From Mycobacterium sp. 852002-40037_SCH5390672 (GTDB taxonomy: Bacteria; Actinomycetota; Actinomycetes; Mycobacteriales; Mycobacteriaceae): DNA of 44,447 nt. The stretch is taken from positions 1 through 44,447 of the forward strand of contig NZ_LZTA01000080.1 in NCBI RefSeq assembly GCF_001665875.1, read 5' to 3'. A program made the position numbers and the translations under genes. Shown piece after piece: positions 17,468 through 25,038 of the stretch; the first letter of the stretch is position 1, and each line of letters opens with the position of its first letter. The notes beneath the pieces are model-generated. The model saw only the letters and a list, made by a program, of their open reading frames with translations. It did no database searches and had not been told where the DNA came from.

Positions 17468-19105
17468 ATGCGTCGGATGCGGACCCCGTTGGCCTTGCTG
17501 GCCTCGGTTGCCGTCGCGATGCTGACGGTTGCCCCGGTGGCCGGTTGCGGTGGCGGTGCCCTCAGCCCGGATCTGGTGGTGGTCAACGGCGGGGAACCGC
17601 CGAACCCCCTGATCCCCACCGGCACCAACGACAGCCAAGGCGGCAGGATCCTCGATCGACTCTTCGCGGGACTGATGTCCTACGACGCCGTCGGAAACCC
17701 CTCGCCGGAGGTCGCCCAGTCCGTCGACACCCCCGACAATGTCAACTACCGGATCATCCTCAAACCCGGCTGGACATTCACCGACGGCTCGGCGGTGACG
17801 GCCCATTCCTTCGTCGACGCCTGGAACTACGGGGCGCTGAGCACCAATGCCCAACTGCAGCAAAGCTTCTTCAGTCCGATCGACGGTTTCGATGCCGTGG
17901 CCGGGCTGGCCGCCGACGGCAAGCCGGCGGCCACCACTATGTCGGGGCTGCGGGTGGTCAACGATCTGGAGTTCACCGTCCGGCTGAAGGCGCCCACCAT
18001 CGACTTCATATTGCGACTAGGGCACAGCGCGTTCTACCCCTTGCCGCAAGCGGCATTTCGGGACATGAGCGCTTTCGGGCAGCACCCGATCGGCAACGGC
18101 CCGTACAAACTCGCCAACGGTCCGGACGGGCCCGCGTGGGAGCACAATGTCCGAATTGACTTGCGGCCCAACCCCGATTACCACGGAAATCGCAAACCCC
18201 GCAACAAAGGGCTACGGTTCGAGTTCTACGCCAACCTGGACACCGCCTACGCCGACCTGCTCTCGGGCAACCTCGATGTGCTGGACACGATCCCGTCCAG
18301 CGCGTTGACGATCTACCAGCGCGACCTGGGCGGCAATGCCGCCAGCGGACCCGTCGCCGTCAGTCAATCGCTCGATACGCCGCTGCGGCTGCCGCACTTC
18401 GGAGGTGAGGAAGGGCGACTGCGCCGATTGGCGTTGTCGGCGGCCATCAACCGTCCGCAGATCTGTCAGCAGATCTTCAACAACACCCGCAGCCCGGCCC
18501 GCGACTTCACCGCCAGCTCATTGCCGGGATTCAACCCCAACATCGCCGGCAGCGACGCGCTGGACTTCAACCCCGAACGGGCCCGACAACTCTGGGCCCA
18601 GGCCAACGCGATCTCGCCGTGGAGCGGGCGGTACGCCATCGCCTACAACGCCGACAGCGGCCATCAGGAGTGGGTGGACGCGGTGGCCAACAGCATCAAG
18701 AACGTGCTGGACATCGATGCCGTCGGTGCGCCGCAGCCCACCTTCGCCGGGTTTCGCACCCAGATCACCAACCGCACCATCGACACCGCGTTCCGGGCCG
18801 GCTGGATGGGCGACTACCCGTCGATGATCGAGTTCCTCGCTCCGTTGTACGCCACCGGTGCGGGGTCCAATGACGTCGGATATTCCAGCCGCGAGTTCGA
18901 CGCCGGCCTGGCCGCCGCCGAGGCGGCTCCCGACCTGGCGCAGGCCGACGTGCTGGTCAACGTCGCTCAACGAATCCTGTTGCACGACATGCCCGCCGTC
19001 CCACTGTGGTACTACATCGCCGTGGTCGGGTGGTCGCCGGAGGTCAGCGCCGTCAAGCTCACCTGGAACGGACTGCCCGACTACGAGAACATCGTCAAGG
19101 CTTGA
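17468..19105 (+). CDS. dppA: Dipeptide ABC transporter substrate-binding lipoprotein DppA
   Basis: Family 5 extracellular solute-binding protein, 545 residues. The signal peptide ends in a lipobox V-A-G-C27, so it is a lipoprotein facing the periplasm. Typical oligopeptide-binder features follow, including L-K-P-G-W-T-F-x-D-G-S and the late V-P-L-W-Y-Y region. First gene of dppABCD; in M. tuberculosis this importer is reported to take up peptides and haem. ATG 17468 is chosen because it begins the lipoprotein signal; the upstream open frame is non-homologous. A TAGGGT hexamer (17454-17459) lies 8 nt before the ATG, a possible leaderless operon promoter. Confidence 0.95.
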   Translation: MRRMRTPLALLASVAVAMLTVAPVAGCGGGALSPDLVVVNGGEPPNPLIPTGTNDSQGGRILDRLFAGLMSYDAVGNPSPEVAQSVDTPDNVNYRIILKPGWTFTDGSAVTAHSFVDAWNYGALSTNAQLQQSFFSPIDGFDAVAGLAADGKPAATTMSGLRVVNDLEFTVRLKAPTIDFILRLGHSAFYPLPQAAFRDMSAFGQHPIGNGPYKLANGPDGPAWEHNVRIDLRPNPDYHGNRKPRNKGLRFEFYANLDTAYADLLSGNLDVLDTIPSSALTIYQRDLGGNAASGPVAVSQSLDTPLRLPHFGGEEGRLRRLALSAAINRPQICQQIFNNTRSPARDFTASSLPGFNPNIAGSDALDFNPERARQLWAQANAISPWSGRYAIAYNADSGHQEWVDAVANSIKNVLDIDAVGAPQPTFAGFRTQITNRTIDTAFRAGWMGDYPSMIEFLAPLYATGAGSNDVGYSSREFDAGLAAAEAAPDLAQADVLVNVAQRILLHDMPAVPLWYYIAVVGWSPEVSAVKLTWNGLPDYENIVKA

Positions 19106-19107
19106 GA

Positions 19108-20034
19108 ATGGGTTGGTACATCGCGCGCCGGATCGCCGTCATGGTTCCCGTTTTCCTGAGCGCCACCCTGCTGATCTACGGCATGGTCTTCCTGCTGCCC
19201 GGCGACCCGCTGGCCGCCATCGCCGGGGATCGGCCGCTGACTCCGGCCGTAGCCGCCGCGCTGCGCGCGCGTTACCACCTCGATGATCCCTTCATTCTGC
19301 AGTACCTGCGCTACCTGGGCGGCGTCGCACACGGCGACCTGGGCCGCGCCTATTCCGGGTTGCCGGTCAGTGCCGTTCTGGCACATGCGTTTCCGGTCAC
19401 GATCCGGCTCGCGTTGATTGCCCTGGCCGTCGAGGCGGTGCTGGGCATCGGTTTCGGTGTGATTTCCGGGTTGCGCCAGGGCGGACTCTTCGATGCCACG
19501 GTGCTGATCGCCGGACTGATCATCATCGCGATCCCGATCTTCGTGCTGGGCTTTCTGGCCCAATTCCTGTTCGGGGTCAAGCTGGGCATCGCGCCGGTCA
19601 CCGTCGGTGAACGGGCGACATTCGCGCGTCTGCTGCTTCCCGGAATCGTCTTGGGCTCAGTCTCATTCGCCTACATCGTCCGGTTGACTCGATCGGCGGT
19701 GGCCGCCAACGCGCACGCCGACTACGTGCGCACCGCCACCGCCAAGGGATTGTCACGCCCGCGGGTGGTGACGGTCCACATCCTGCGCAACTCGCTGATC
19801 CCGGTGGTGACCTTCCTGGGAGCGGACCTGGGAGCGCTGATGGGCGGGGCCATCGTGACCGAAGGTATTTTCAACATCCACGGCGTCGGCGGTGTGCTCT
19901 ATCAAGCCGTCACCAGGCAAGAGGCTCCCACGGTGGTCTCGATCGTGACCGTGCTGGTGCTGATCTATCTGATCGCCAACCTGATGGTGGACCTGCTCTA
20001 CGCGGCCCTGGACCCGAGGATCCGCTATGGCTGA
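19108..20034 (+). CDS. dppB: Dipeptide ABC transporter permease DppB
   Basis: Inner-membrane permease of 308 residues with about six helices. The N-terminus MGWYIARRI leading into a hydrophobic helix and F-L-L-P-G-D-P-L-A is the OppB/DppB signature. The EAA loop that contacts the ATPase is at about residues 205-215 (DYVRTATAKGL). ATG 19108 lies 2 bp after the dppA stop; the open frame runs on upstream but only as an out-of-frame reading of dppA. Its 3' end overlaps dppC by 8 bp. Confidence 0.95.
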   Translation: MGWYIARRIAVMVPVFLSATLLIYGMVFLLPGDPLAAIAGDRPLTPAVAAALRARYHLDDPFILQYLRYLGGVAHGDLGRAYSGLPVSAVLAHAFPVTIRLALIALAVEAVLGIGFGVISGLRQGGLFDATVLIAGLIIIAIPIFVLGFLAQFLFGVKLGIAPVTVGERATFARLLLPGIVLGSVSFAYIVRLTRSAVAANAHADYVRTATAKGLSRPRVVTVHILRNSLIPVVTFLGADLGALMGGAIVTEGIFNIHGVGGVLYQAVTRQEAPTVVSIVTVLVLIYLIANLMVDLLYAALDPRIRYG

Positions 20035-20890
20035 GCACTCCGGCTTTTGGGATGAAACCTGGCGAAAGCTGCACCGCCGTCCGAAGTTCGTCGCTGCCGC
20101 CGCGCTAATCGTCCTCATTCTTCTCGTCGCACTGTTTCCCGCGTTGTTCACCCACGCCGATCCCAGTTATGCCGATCCCAGCCAAAGCTTGCGGAGTCCT
20201 TCGGGGGCGCACTGGTTCGGCACGGACCTGCAGGGCCATGACATCTACGCGCGCACCATCTACGGGGCCCGGGCGTCGGTGACGGTCGGGTTGGGCGCGA
20301 CGCTGCTGGTGTTTCTCGTCGGCGGTGTGTTGGGTGCGTTCGCCGGCTTCTACGGCGGTTGGATCGACGCGCTGGTCTCCCGGCTCACCGACGTGTTCTT
20401 CGGTCTGCCGCTGCTGCTGGCCGCGATCGTGCTCATGCAGGTCCTGCACCATCGGTCGGTGTGGACGGTGATCGCCATCCTGGCTCTGTTCGGCTGGCCG
20501 CAGATAGCCCGGATCGCTCGTGGCGCGGTGCTGGAGGTGCGTGGCACCGACTATGTGCTAGCAGCTAAAGCGTTGGGGATGAGCGGGTTTCAAACGCTGC
20601 TACGACACGTGTTGCCCAACGCGGTGGGACCGGTGATTGCGATGTCCACGATCGCGTTAGGGGCCTTCATCGTCACCGAGGCCACGTTGTCCTACCTCGG
20701 TGTCGGACTGCCGTCTTCCGTGGTGTCCTGGGGTGGCGACATCAACCTCGACCAGACGCGGCTGCGGGCCGGATCGCCGATCCTGTTCTATCCCGCCGGT
20801 GCACTGGCGATGACGGTGCTGGCGTTCATGATGATGGGCGACGCGCTGCGCGACGCCCTCGATCCGGCTTCGCGGGCCAGGCGCGCATGA
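20027..20890 (+). CDS. dppC: Dipeptide ABC transporter permease DppC
   Basis: Second permease, 287 residues. The cytoplasmic N-terminus and first helix (about 21-41) are followed by the OppC-type motif H-W-F-G-T-D-L-Q-G-H-D (62-72), a core of about five helices and an EAA loop DYVLAAKALG (about 175-184). It would pair with DppB to form the channel. The start overlaps dppB by 8 bp and the TGA overlaps the dppD ATG by 4 bp, so the four genes are translationally coupled. Confidence 0.95.
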   Translation: MAEHSGFWDETWRKLHRRPKFVAAAALIVLILLVALFPALFTHADPSYADPSQSLRSPSGAHWFGTDLQGHDIYARTIYGARASVTVGLGATLLVFLVGGVLGAFAGFYGGWIDALVSRLTDVFFGLPLLLAAIVLMQVLHHRSVWTVIAILALFGWPQIARIARGAVLEVRGTDYVLAAKALGMSGFQTLLRHVLPNAVGPVIAMSTIALGAFIVTEATLSYLGVGLPSSVVSWGGDINLDQTRLRAGSPILFYPAGALAMTVLAFMMMGDALRDALDPASRARRA

Positions 20891-22497
20891 GTACCGCGGC
20901 ATCGCCACTGTTGACGGTCGAGGGCCTGGAAGTCAGGTTCGGCGACCACGCCCCCGCGGTGGCCGGAGTGGATCTGAGCGTCCAACGCGGCCAGACCGTC
21001 GCCGTGGTCGGCGAGTCGGGATCCGGAAAATCCACCACGGCCGCCGCGATCCTCGGGCTGCTACCCCCGGGAGGCCGAATCACGGCTGGCCGCATCATAT
21101 TTGACGGGCTCGACATCACCTCGGCGGATCGCCGGCTGCTGCGGTCGATCAGAGGTCGTGGCATCGGCTACGTGCCACAAGACCCGATGACCAACCTCAA
21201 CCCCGTCTGGAACGTCGGCTTTCAGATCCGGGAAGCGTTGCGGGCCAACACCGATGGCCGTCAGGCCCGGCGACGGGCCGAAGAGTTGCTCGCCCAGGCC
21301 GGCATGCCGAATCCGGCGAAGCAGGCTGGTAAGTACCCGCACCAATTGTCGGGCGGCATGTGCCAACGTGCGCTGATCGCGATCGGGCTCGCGGGCCGGC
21401 CGCGGTTGCTGATCGCCGATGAGCCGACGTCCGCCCTGGACGTCACGGTGCAGCGGCAGGTACTCGACCATCTCCAGCGGCTCACCCGCGAACTCGGCAC
21501 GGCGCTGCTGCTGATCACTCACGATCTGGCGCTGGCCGCCGAACGGGCCGAGTCGGTGGTCGTCGTCCATCACGGGGTAGTGGTGGAATCCGGTGCAGCA
21601 CAGGCGATCCTACGAAGCCCTCAACACGAGTACACCCGGCGGTTGGTGGCCGCGGCGCCGGCGCTGACGGTCCGAAGCCGCGCGCGGGCCCACCCTCGCG
21701 CCGAGGTGTCTGACGATATTCTTATCGCCTCCGAGCTCACCAAGATCTATCGGGAAACCCACGGTGCGCCGTGGCGGCGCACCGAATTCCGCGCCGTCGA
21801 CGCGGTGTCGTTTCGGCTGCGCCGCGCTGGCACACTGGCGATCGCCGGAGAATCGGGATCGGGGAAATCGACGGTGGCGCGGATGGTGCTCGGACTCTTG
21901 CCGCCCACCTCGGGCACGGTGGATTTCGGCGGCACCCGGATCGACGACGCGATGCGCCGGGACAAGCAACTGGCTTTCCGTCGTCGGGTGCAGCCTGTGT
22001 TCCAAAACCCTTACAGCAGCCTGGATCCCATGTATTCGGTCTTTCGCGCCATCGAGGAACCGCTGCGCATTCACCGCGTCGGTGACCGCAGGCGACGCGA
22101 GCGAGCGGTGCACGACCTCGTCGACCGGGTGGCCCTGCCGTCGTCGGTGCTGGACCGGTTGCCGCGCGAGCTCTCGGGCGGGCAACGGCAACGGGTGGCG
22201 ATCGCCCGAGCGTTGGCGTTGCGGCCCGAGGTGCTGGTGTGCGACGAGGCGGTGTCGGCGCTCGACGTTTTGGTGCAGGCCCAGATACTCGACCTGCTGG
22301 CCGAACTGCAGGCCGAACTGGGCCTGGCCTACCTGTTCATCAGCCATGATCTGGCGGTGATCCGCCAGATCGCCGACGACGTCCTGGTGATGCGGGCGGG
22401 CCGGGTGGTGGAGCAGGCGCCGACCGAGGAACTGTTCAGCGACCCCAAGCACGAATACACCCGACAGTTGCTGGACGCCATCCCACACGTGCGCTGA
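20887..22497 (+). CDS. dppD: Dipeptide ABC transporter ATPase DppD (two fused nucleotide-binding domains)
   Basis: 536 residues containing two complete ABC ATPase domains, replacing the separate DppD and DppF of enteric bacteria. Domain 1: Walker A GESGSGKST 42-50, signature LSGGM 154-158, Walker B LLIADEP 174-180. Domain 2: Walker A GESGSGKST 321-329, signature LSGGQ 429-433, Walker B ending D453-E454. Each has an H-loop (T-H-D-L and S-H-D-L). Domain 1 has M-C-Q instead of Q-R-Q after the signature glycines, a mild deviation. It overlaps dppC by 4 bp. Confidence 0.96.
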   Translation: MSTAASPLLTVEGLEVRFGDHAPAVAGVDLSVQRGQTVAVVGESGSGKSTTAAAILGLLPPGGRITAGRIIFDGLDITSADRRLLRSIRGRGIGYVPQDPMTNLNPVWNVGFQIREALRANTDGRQARRRAEELLAQAGMPNPAKQAGKYPHQLSGGMCQRALIAIGLAGRPRLLIADEPTSALDVTVQRQVLDHLQRLTRELGTALLLITHDLALAAERAESVVVVHHGVVVESGAAQAILRSPQHEYTRRLVAAAPALTVRSRARAHPRAEVSDDILIASELTKIYRETHGAPWRRTEFRAVDAVSFRLRRAGTLAIAGESGSGKSTVARMVLGLLPPTSGTVDFGGTRIDDAMRRDKQLAFRRRVQPVFQNPYSSLDPMYSVFRAIEEPLRIHRVGDRRRRERAVHDLVDRVALPSSVLDRLPRELSGGQRQRVAIARALALRPEVLVCDEAVSALDVLVQAQILDLLAELQAELGLAYLFISHDLAVIRQIADDVLVMRAGRVVEQAPTEELFSDPKHEYTRQLLDAIPHVR

Positions 22498-22523
22498 ATC
22501 CGACGAGGATAGGTTGTGAGGTT

Positions 22524-23282
22524 GTGACAGCTGATCCGCTGGCCCCCCTGATGGAACTGCCCGGCGTCGCCGAGGCCAGTGACCGCGCCCGCGACGCACT
22601 GGGTCGTGCCCACCGCCACCGCGCCAACCTGCGGGGCTGGCCCGTGACCGCCGCCGAGGCCGCGCTGCGGGCGGCGCGCGCGTCGTCGGTCCTGGACGGC
22701 GGCCCGGTTCGGCTGGAGGATCTCGCCGATGCCGGGCAGATCAGTGATCCGGTGTTCGCGGGGGCGCTTCGGGTGGCCCAGGCGCTCGAGGGCGGCGAAG
22801 GCGCCGTCGTCGCCATCTGGCGACGGGCACCGTTGCAGGCGCTGGCCCGCCTGCACGTGCTGGCCGCGGCCGAACAGGTCGACGACGAGCGGTTGGGTCG
22901 CCCGCGTGCCGATGCCGGCGTGGGGCCGCGACTGGAGTTGTTGGCGGGCTTGGTGAACGGACGCACCCAGGTGCCGGCGCCGGTGCTCGCCGCCGTCGCC
23001 CACGGCGAACTGCTGACGCTGAAGCCATTCGGCAGCTCTGACGGTGTGGTGGCACGCGCGGTGTCCAGATTGGTGACCATCGCCAGCGGGCTGGACCCAC
23101 ACGGACTGGGTGTGCCCGAGGTCAGTTGGATGCGTCAACCCGCGGCGTATCGCGAGGCGGCACAAAGATTCGCCGACGGTACGCCCGACGGTGTCCGGGA
23201 CTGGCTGGTGCTGTGTTGCCGGGCGATGAAAGCCGGTGCGCAAGAGGCTGTGTCGATCGCCGACTCGATGTCGAACAGATAG
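22524..23282 (+). CDS. Rv3662c-type protein, probable Fic-fold with degenerate active site
   Basis: 252 residues, GTG start 26 bp after dppD, so probably in the dpp transcript. Usually annotated as conserved hypothetical. The C-terminal half follows a Fic-domain layout: L-A-R-L-H helix, then K167-P-F-G-S-S-D-G-V with R178, where a Fic enzyme has H-P-F-x-x-G-N-G-R. The catalytic histidine is a lysine, the asparagine an aspartate and the phosphate-binding arginine is displaced. Upstream, A-S54-S-V-L-D58-G resembles the class II Fic inhibitory motif (S-x-x-x-E-G). AMP-transfer activity is therefore doubtful. This assignment is my own reading and needs a structure-based check. Confidence 0.8.
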   Translation: MTADPLAPLMELPGVAEASDRARDALGRAHRHRANLRGWPVTAAEAALRAARASSVLDGGPVRLEDLADAGQISDPVFAGALRVAQALEGGEGAVVAIWRRAPLQALARLHVLAAAEQVDDERLGRPRADAGVGPRLELLAGLVNGRTQVPAPVLAAVAHGELLTLKPFGSSDGVVARAVSRLVTIASGLDPHGLGVPEVSWMRQPAAYREAAQRFADGTPDGVRDWLVLCCRAMKAGAQEAVSIADSMSNR

Positions 23283-23335
23283 CTGGATCGGTAGCTACGG
23301 GCCGGGAGAACGTCACCGGGAAAGCGTCCGCACAA

Positions 23336-23649
23336 TGCAGAGCGGGCGACGTTCCGAAGGTTCGGTCCGCCGCCCGCTAGCACGGGACTCGGTTACCAAG
23401 CGTGCATCTCTGGGGTTGCGTGGGTTGGCCTCGGCGATCTCACGACGCTTATGGTTGCAGCCCCACCCAAAGGGCCGTCGACACCTTCCGCATCTTCGCA
23501 ATTTCGCAGGCCCGCAACACTTCTGCCATTTTCGCGGCTATGACTCCGCGTGGGTGCCGAGCACCGTGCTGGGGGCCCGGGTCGGGAGGACGAACCTTCT
23601 CTTCCGGCTCGACCTAGGCCTCACCGGGCTTCCGTGGTTCCTTTGTACT
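23336..23649 (-). ncRNA. Ms1/MTS2823-type small RNA (RNA polymerase core-binding)
   Basis: This roughly 460-bp gap between the convergent Rv3662c and Rv3661 genes has no credible ORF. In M. tuberculosis the abundant sRNA MTS2823 (ncRv13661), the homologue of M. smegmatis Ms1, lies in exactly this interval on the Rv3661 strand. On that strand here I see a promoter TTGCGA (23685-23680), an 18-nt spacer and TAGGGG (23661-23656), predicting a start near 23649. A strong hairpin at 23341-23378 would end it. The resulting length of about 310 nt matches the known ~300 nt. Ms1 binds sigma-free RNA polymerase core. The identification rests on synteny and architecture, not on alignment. Confidence 0.75.
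23341..23378. terminator. Nested hairpin at the end of the Ms1-type RNA and dpp transcript
   Basis: The outer stem AGCGGGCG (23341-23348) pairs with CGCCCGCT (23371-23378); an inner stem CCGAA (23354-23358) pairs with TTCGG (23361-23365). It lies 58 bp after the Rv3662c stop on one strand and at the predicted 3' end of the sRNA on the other, so it could serve both convergent transcripts. No long U-tract follows. Confidence 0.55.
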
Positions 23650-23655
23650 ACTAGA

Positions 23656-23685
23656 CCCCTAGCGCAGCAAGAGCCAATTTCGCAA
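23656..23685 (-). promoter_or_regulatory. Predicted promoter of the Ms1-type RNA
   Basis: Read on the minus strand: -35 TTGCGA at 23685-23680, 18-nt spacer, -10 TAGGGG at 23661-23656. It would start transcription at about 23649, inside the gap and just downstream of the Rv3661 stop (23744). Confidence 0.5.
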
Positions 23686-23743
23686 GATGGCCAAAGTCGT
23701 TTTGGATTTCGCGTTCAAAAGGTTTGCTGTTGGGGCGAAGGGC

Positions 23744-24601
23744 TCAGAACGCGTAGCGGCGCAACAACGAATACGTGACCGCGCCGGCGGCCAGCGCACT
23801 GATGCCCACCGCGGCCGTCGTGGCGATCGCGGCACCGGAGGGCGCGGGGATGCGGTCGCGCAAGGACACCGGCCGGGAGAACGAGATCACGGGCCAACCG
23901 CGTTCCACGGCTTCCCTGCGCAATCCGCGGTCGGGATTGACAACGCTGGGGTGGCCGACGGACTCGAGCATCGGCAGGTCGGTGATCGAGTCGGAGTAGG
24001 CGTAGCAGTGTTCCAGCGGGTAGCCCTCGCGGGCGGCCAGCTCGCGGATAGCTTGCACCTTGCCTTCGCCGTAGCAGTAGAACGCGATCTCGCCGGTGTA
24101 CCGACCGTCCTCGACGACCATCCGGGTTGCCATCGCATGGGTGGCGCCCAGGGCCCGGGCGATGGGCGCGACGATTTCCTCCCCGGAGGCCGACACCACC
24201 ACCACGTCACGCCCGCACAACTTGTGGGCTGCGATCAGGTCGGCGGCTTCGGCGAACACCAGCGGCGTCACGATGTCGTGCAGTGTCTCGTTGACGATCG
24301 ACTTGACCTGTTCGACGTCCCAGCCGGTGCACATATTCGTCATGTGGGCGCGCATCCGATCCATCTGGTCATGATCGGCACCGGAGAGCAGATAGATGAA
24401 CTGCGCGTAGCTGGACTTGAGCACGGCGCGGCGGTTGAGCAGGCCCTGGTTGAAAAACGGTTTGCTGAACGCGAGGGTGCTGGACTTGGCGATGATCGTC
24501 TTGTCCAGGTCGAAGAAGGCCGCCGTGCGGGCGTGGGAAGCGGTGGTTGCCGCTGAATGCTCCGGGGCTGACTGCTCCGCGGTGGGGTCGAAGACGGTCA
24601 C
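23744..24601 (-). CDS. HAD-superfamily phosphatase, SerB-like IB subfamily (Rv3661 type)
   Basis: 285 residues from GTG 24601. The HAD motif I F-F-D31-L-D33-K-T holds the nucleophile and general acid. Motif II is V-V-S-A-S-G and motif IV Y-S-D-S-I-T-D-L-P-M-L. The helical cap and 'GDGKYTGE'-like segment belong to the IB (phosphoserine phosphatase-like) subfamily. A C-terminal hydrophobic helix (about 255-278) followed by L-L-R-R-Y-A-F suggests membrane tethering. The frame is open to 24646, but GTG 24601 gives the length seen in M. tuberculosis (287). Next to the Tad/ssd locus; annotations sometimes call it an inhibition-of-morphological-differentiation protein. Substrate unknown. Confidence 0.9.
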   Translation of the reverse strand: MTVFDPTAEQSAPEHSAATTASHARTAAFFDLDKTIIAKSSTLAFSKPFFNQGLLNRRAVLKSSYAQFIYLLSGADHDQMDRMRAHMTNMCTGWDVEQVKSIVNETLHDIVTPLVFAEAADLIAAHKLCGRDVVVVSASGEEIVAPIARALGATHAMATRMVVEDGRYTGEIAFYCYGEGKVQAIRELAAREGYPLEHCYAYSDSITDLPMLESVGHPSVVNPDRGLRREAVERGWPVISFSRPVSLRDRIPAPSGAAIATTAAVGISALAAGAVTYSLLRRYAF

Positions 24602-24728
24602 CGACCCAGCATAGGTCGGCGGTCCCGCGAGGGCGCGATCCCGCACCGGAAATGGCCGATCAGGGGGTTCGGGGCGCGAACGGCGGAGTGTTTACGCGGC
24701 TCAAGCTGTTTTTTCCGAAGATGATCTC

Positions 24729-24759
24729 TTGCGTTACTCCGGCTTGTCATGTGTATAGT
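24729..24759 (+). promoter_or_regulatory. Predicted promoter of 6C RNA
   Basis: -35 TTGCGT (24729-24734), 19-nt spacer, -10 TATAGT (24754-24759), predicting a start at about 24766, just before the conserved 6C hairpins. Confidence 0.6.
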
Positions 24760-24765
24760 AAGCAT

Positions 24766-24880
24766 TACTCGGCCTGAGCCGAGGGTGTATCAGCCCGACC
24801 CCCCGGGGCTGATGCACGACGACCCTCGCCTCCTCCCCCCCTGGCGGGGGTCGTCCCCTTTCTGGGGTCAGTTTTCCTCG
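24766..24880 (+). ncRNA. Actinobacterial 6C small RNA (B11/ncRv13660c type)
   Basis: Two hairpins with C-rich loops define the 6C family. Hairpin 1: ATCAGCCC (24789-24796) pairs with GGGCTGAT (24806-24813), with six consecutive C in the loop (24799-24804). Hairpin 2: GACGACCC (24818-24825) pairs with GGGTCGTC (24848-24855), extended by CGCC/GGCG, with seven C in the loop (24835-24841). A short CCCC/GGGG hairpin followed by GTTTT (24871-24875) looks like the 3' end. In M. tuberculosis the 6C RNA (B11) lies in this same gap on the ssd strand. The C-rich loops are thought to pair with G-rich sites in target mRNAs. Confidence 0.93.
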
Positions 24881-25038
24881 CTTCGCGGCGCCAGGCACGG
24901 CTCTGGGTGCGTTGCGGGAAGCATGTCCGTCGTCGCTGGCGGCGTGCCCCGCGACGTGTTTGTGCACACTCGCGTCTCTATCCACAAATCCGCATTTGGG
25001 ACTGGTGTGCCAACGTCGCGGCCCCGCACAGTGGTCGG

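Noticed and set aside
23313..23501. 62-codon minus-strand ORF with a C-x2-C and further cysteines in the same gap
   Set aside because: Considered as a small zinc-ribbon protein, but the cysteine spacing is not family-like and it lies inside the predicted Ms1-type RNA.
23236..23778. 180-codon forward frame spanning the Rv3662c-Rv3661 gap
   Set aside because: It overlaps Rv3662c in another frame, has no recognisable domain, and the gap is better explained by a structured RNA on the other strand.
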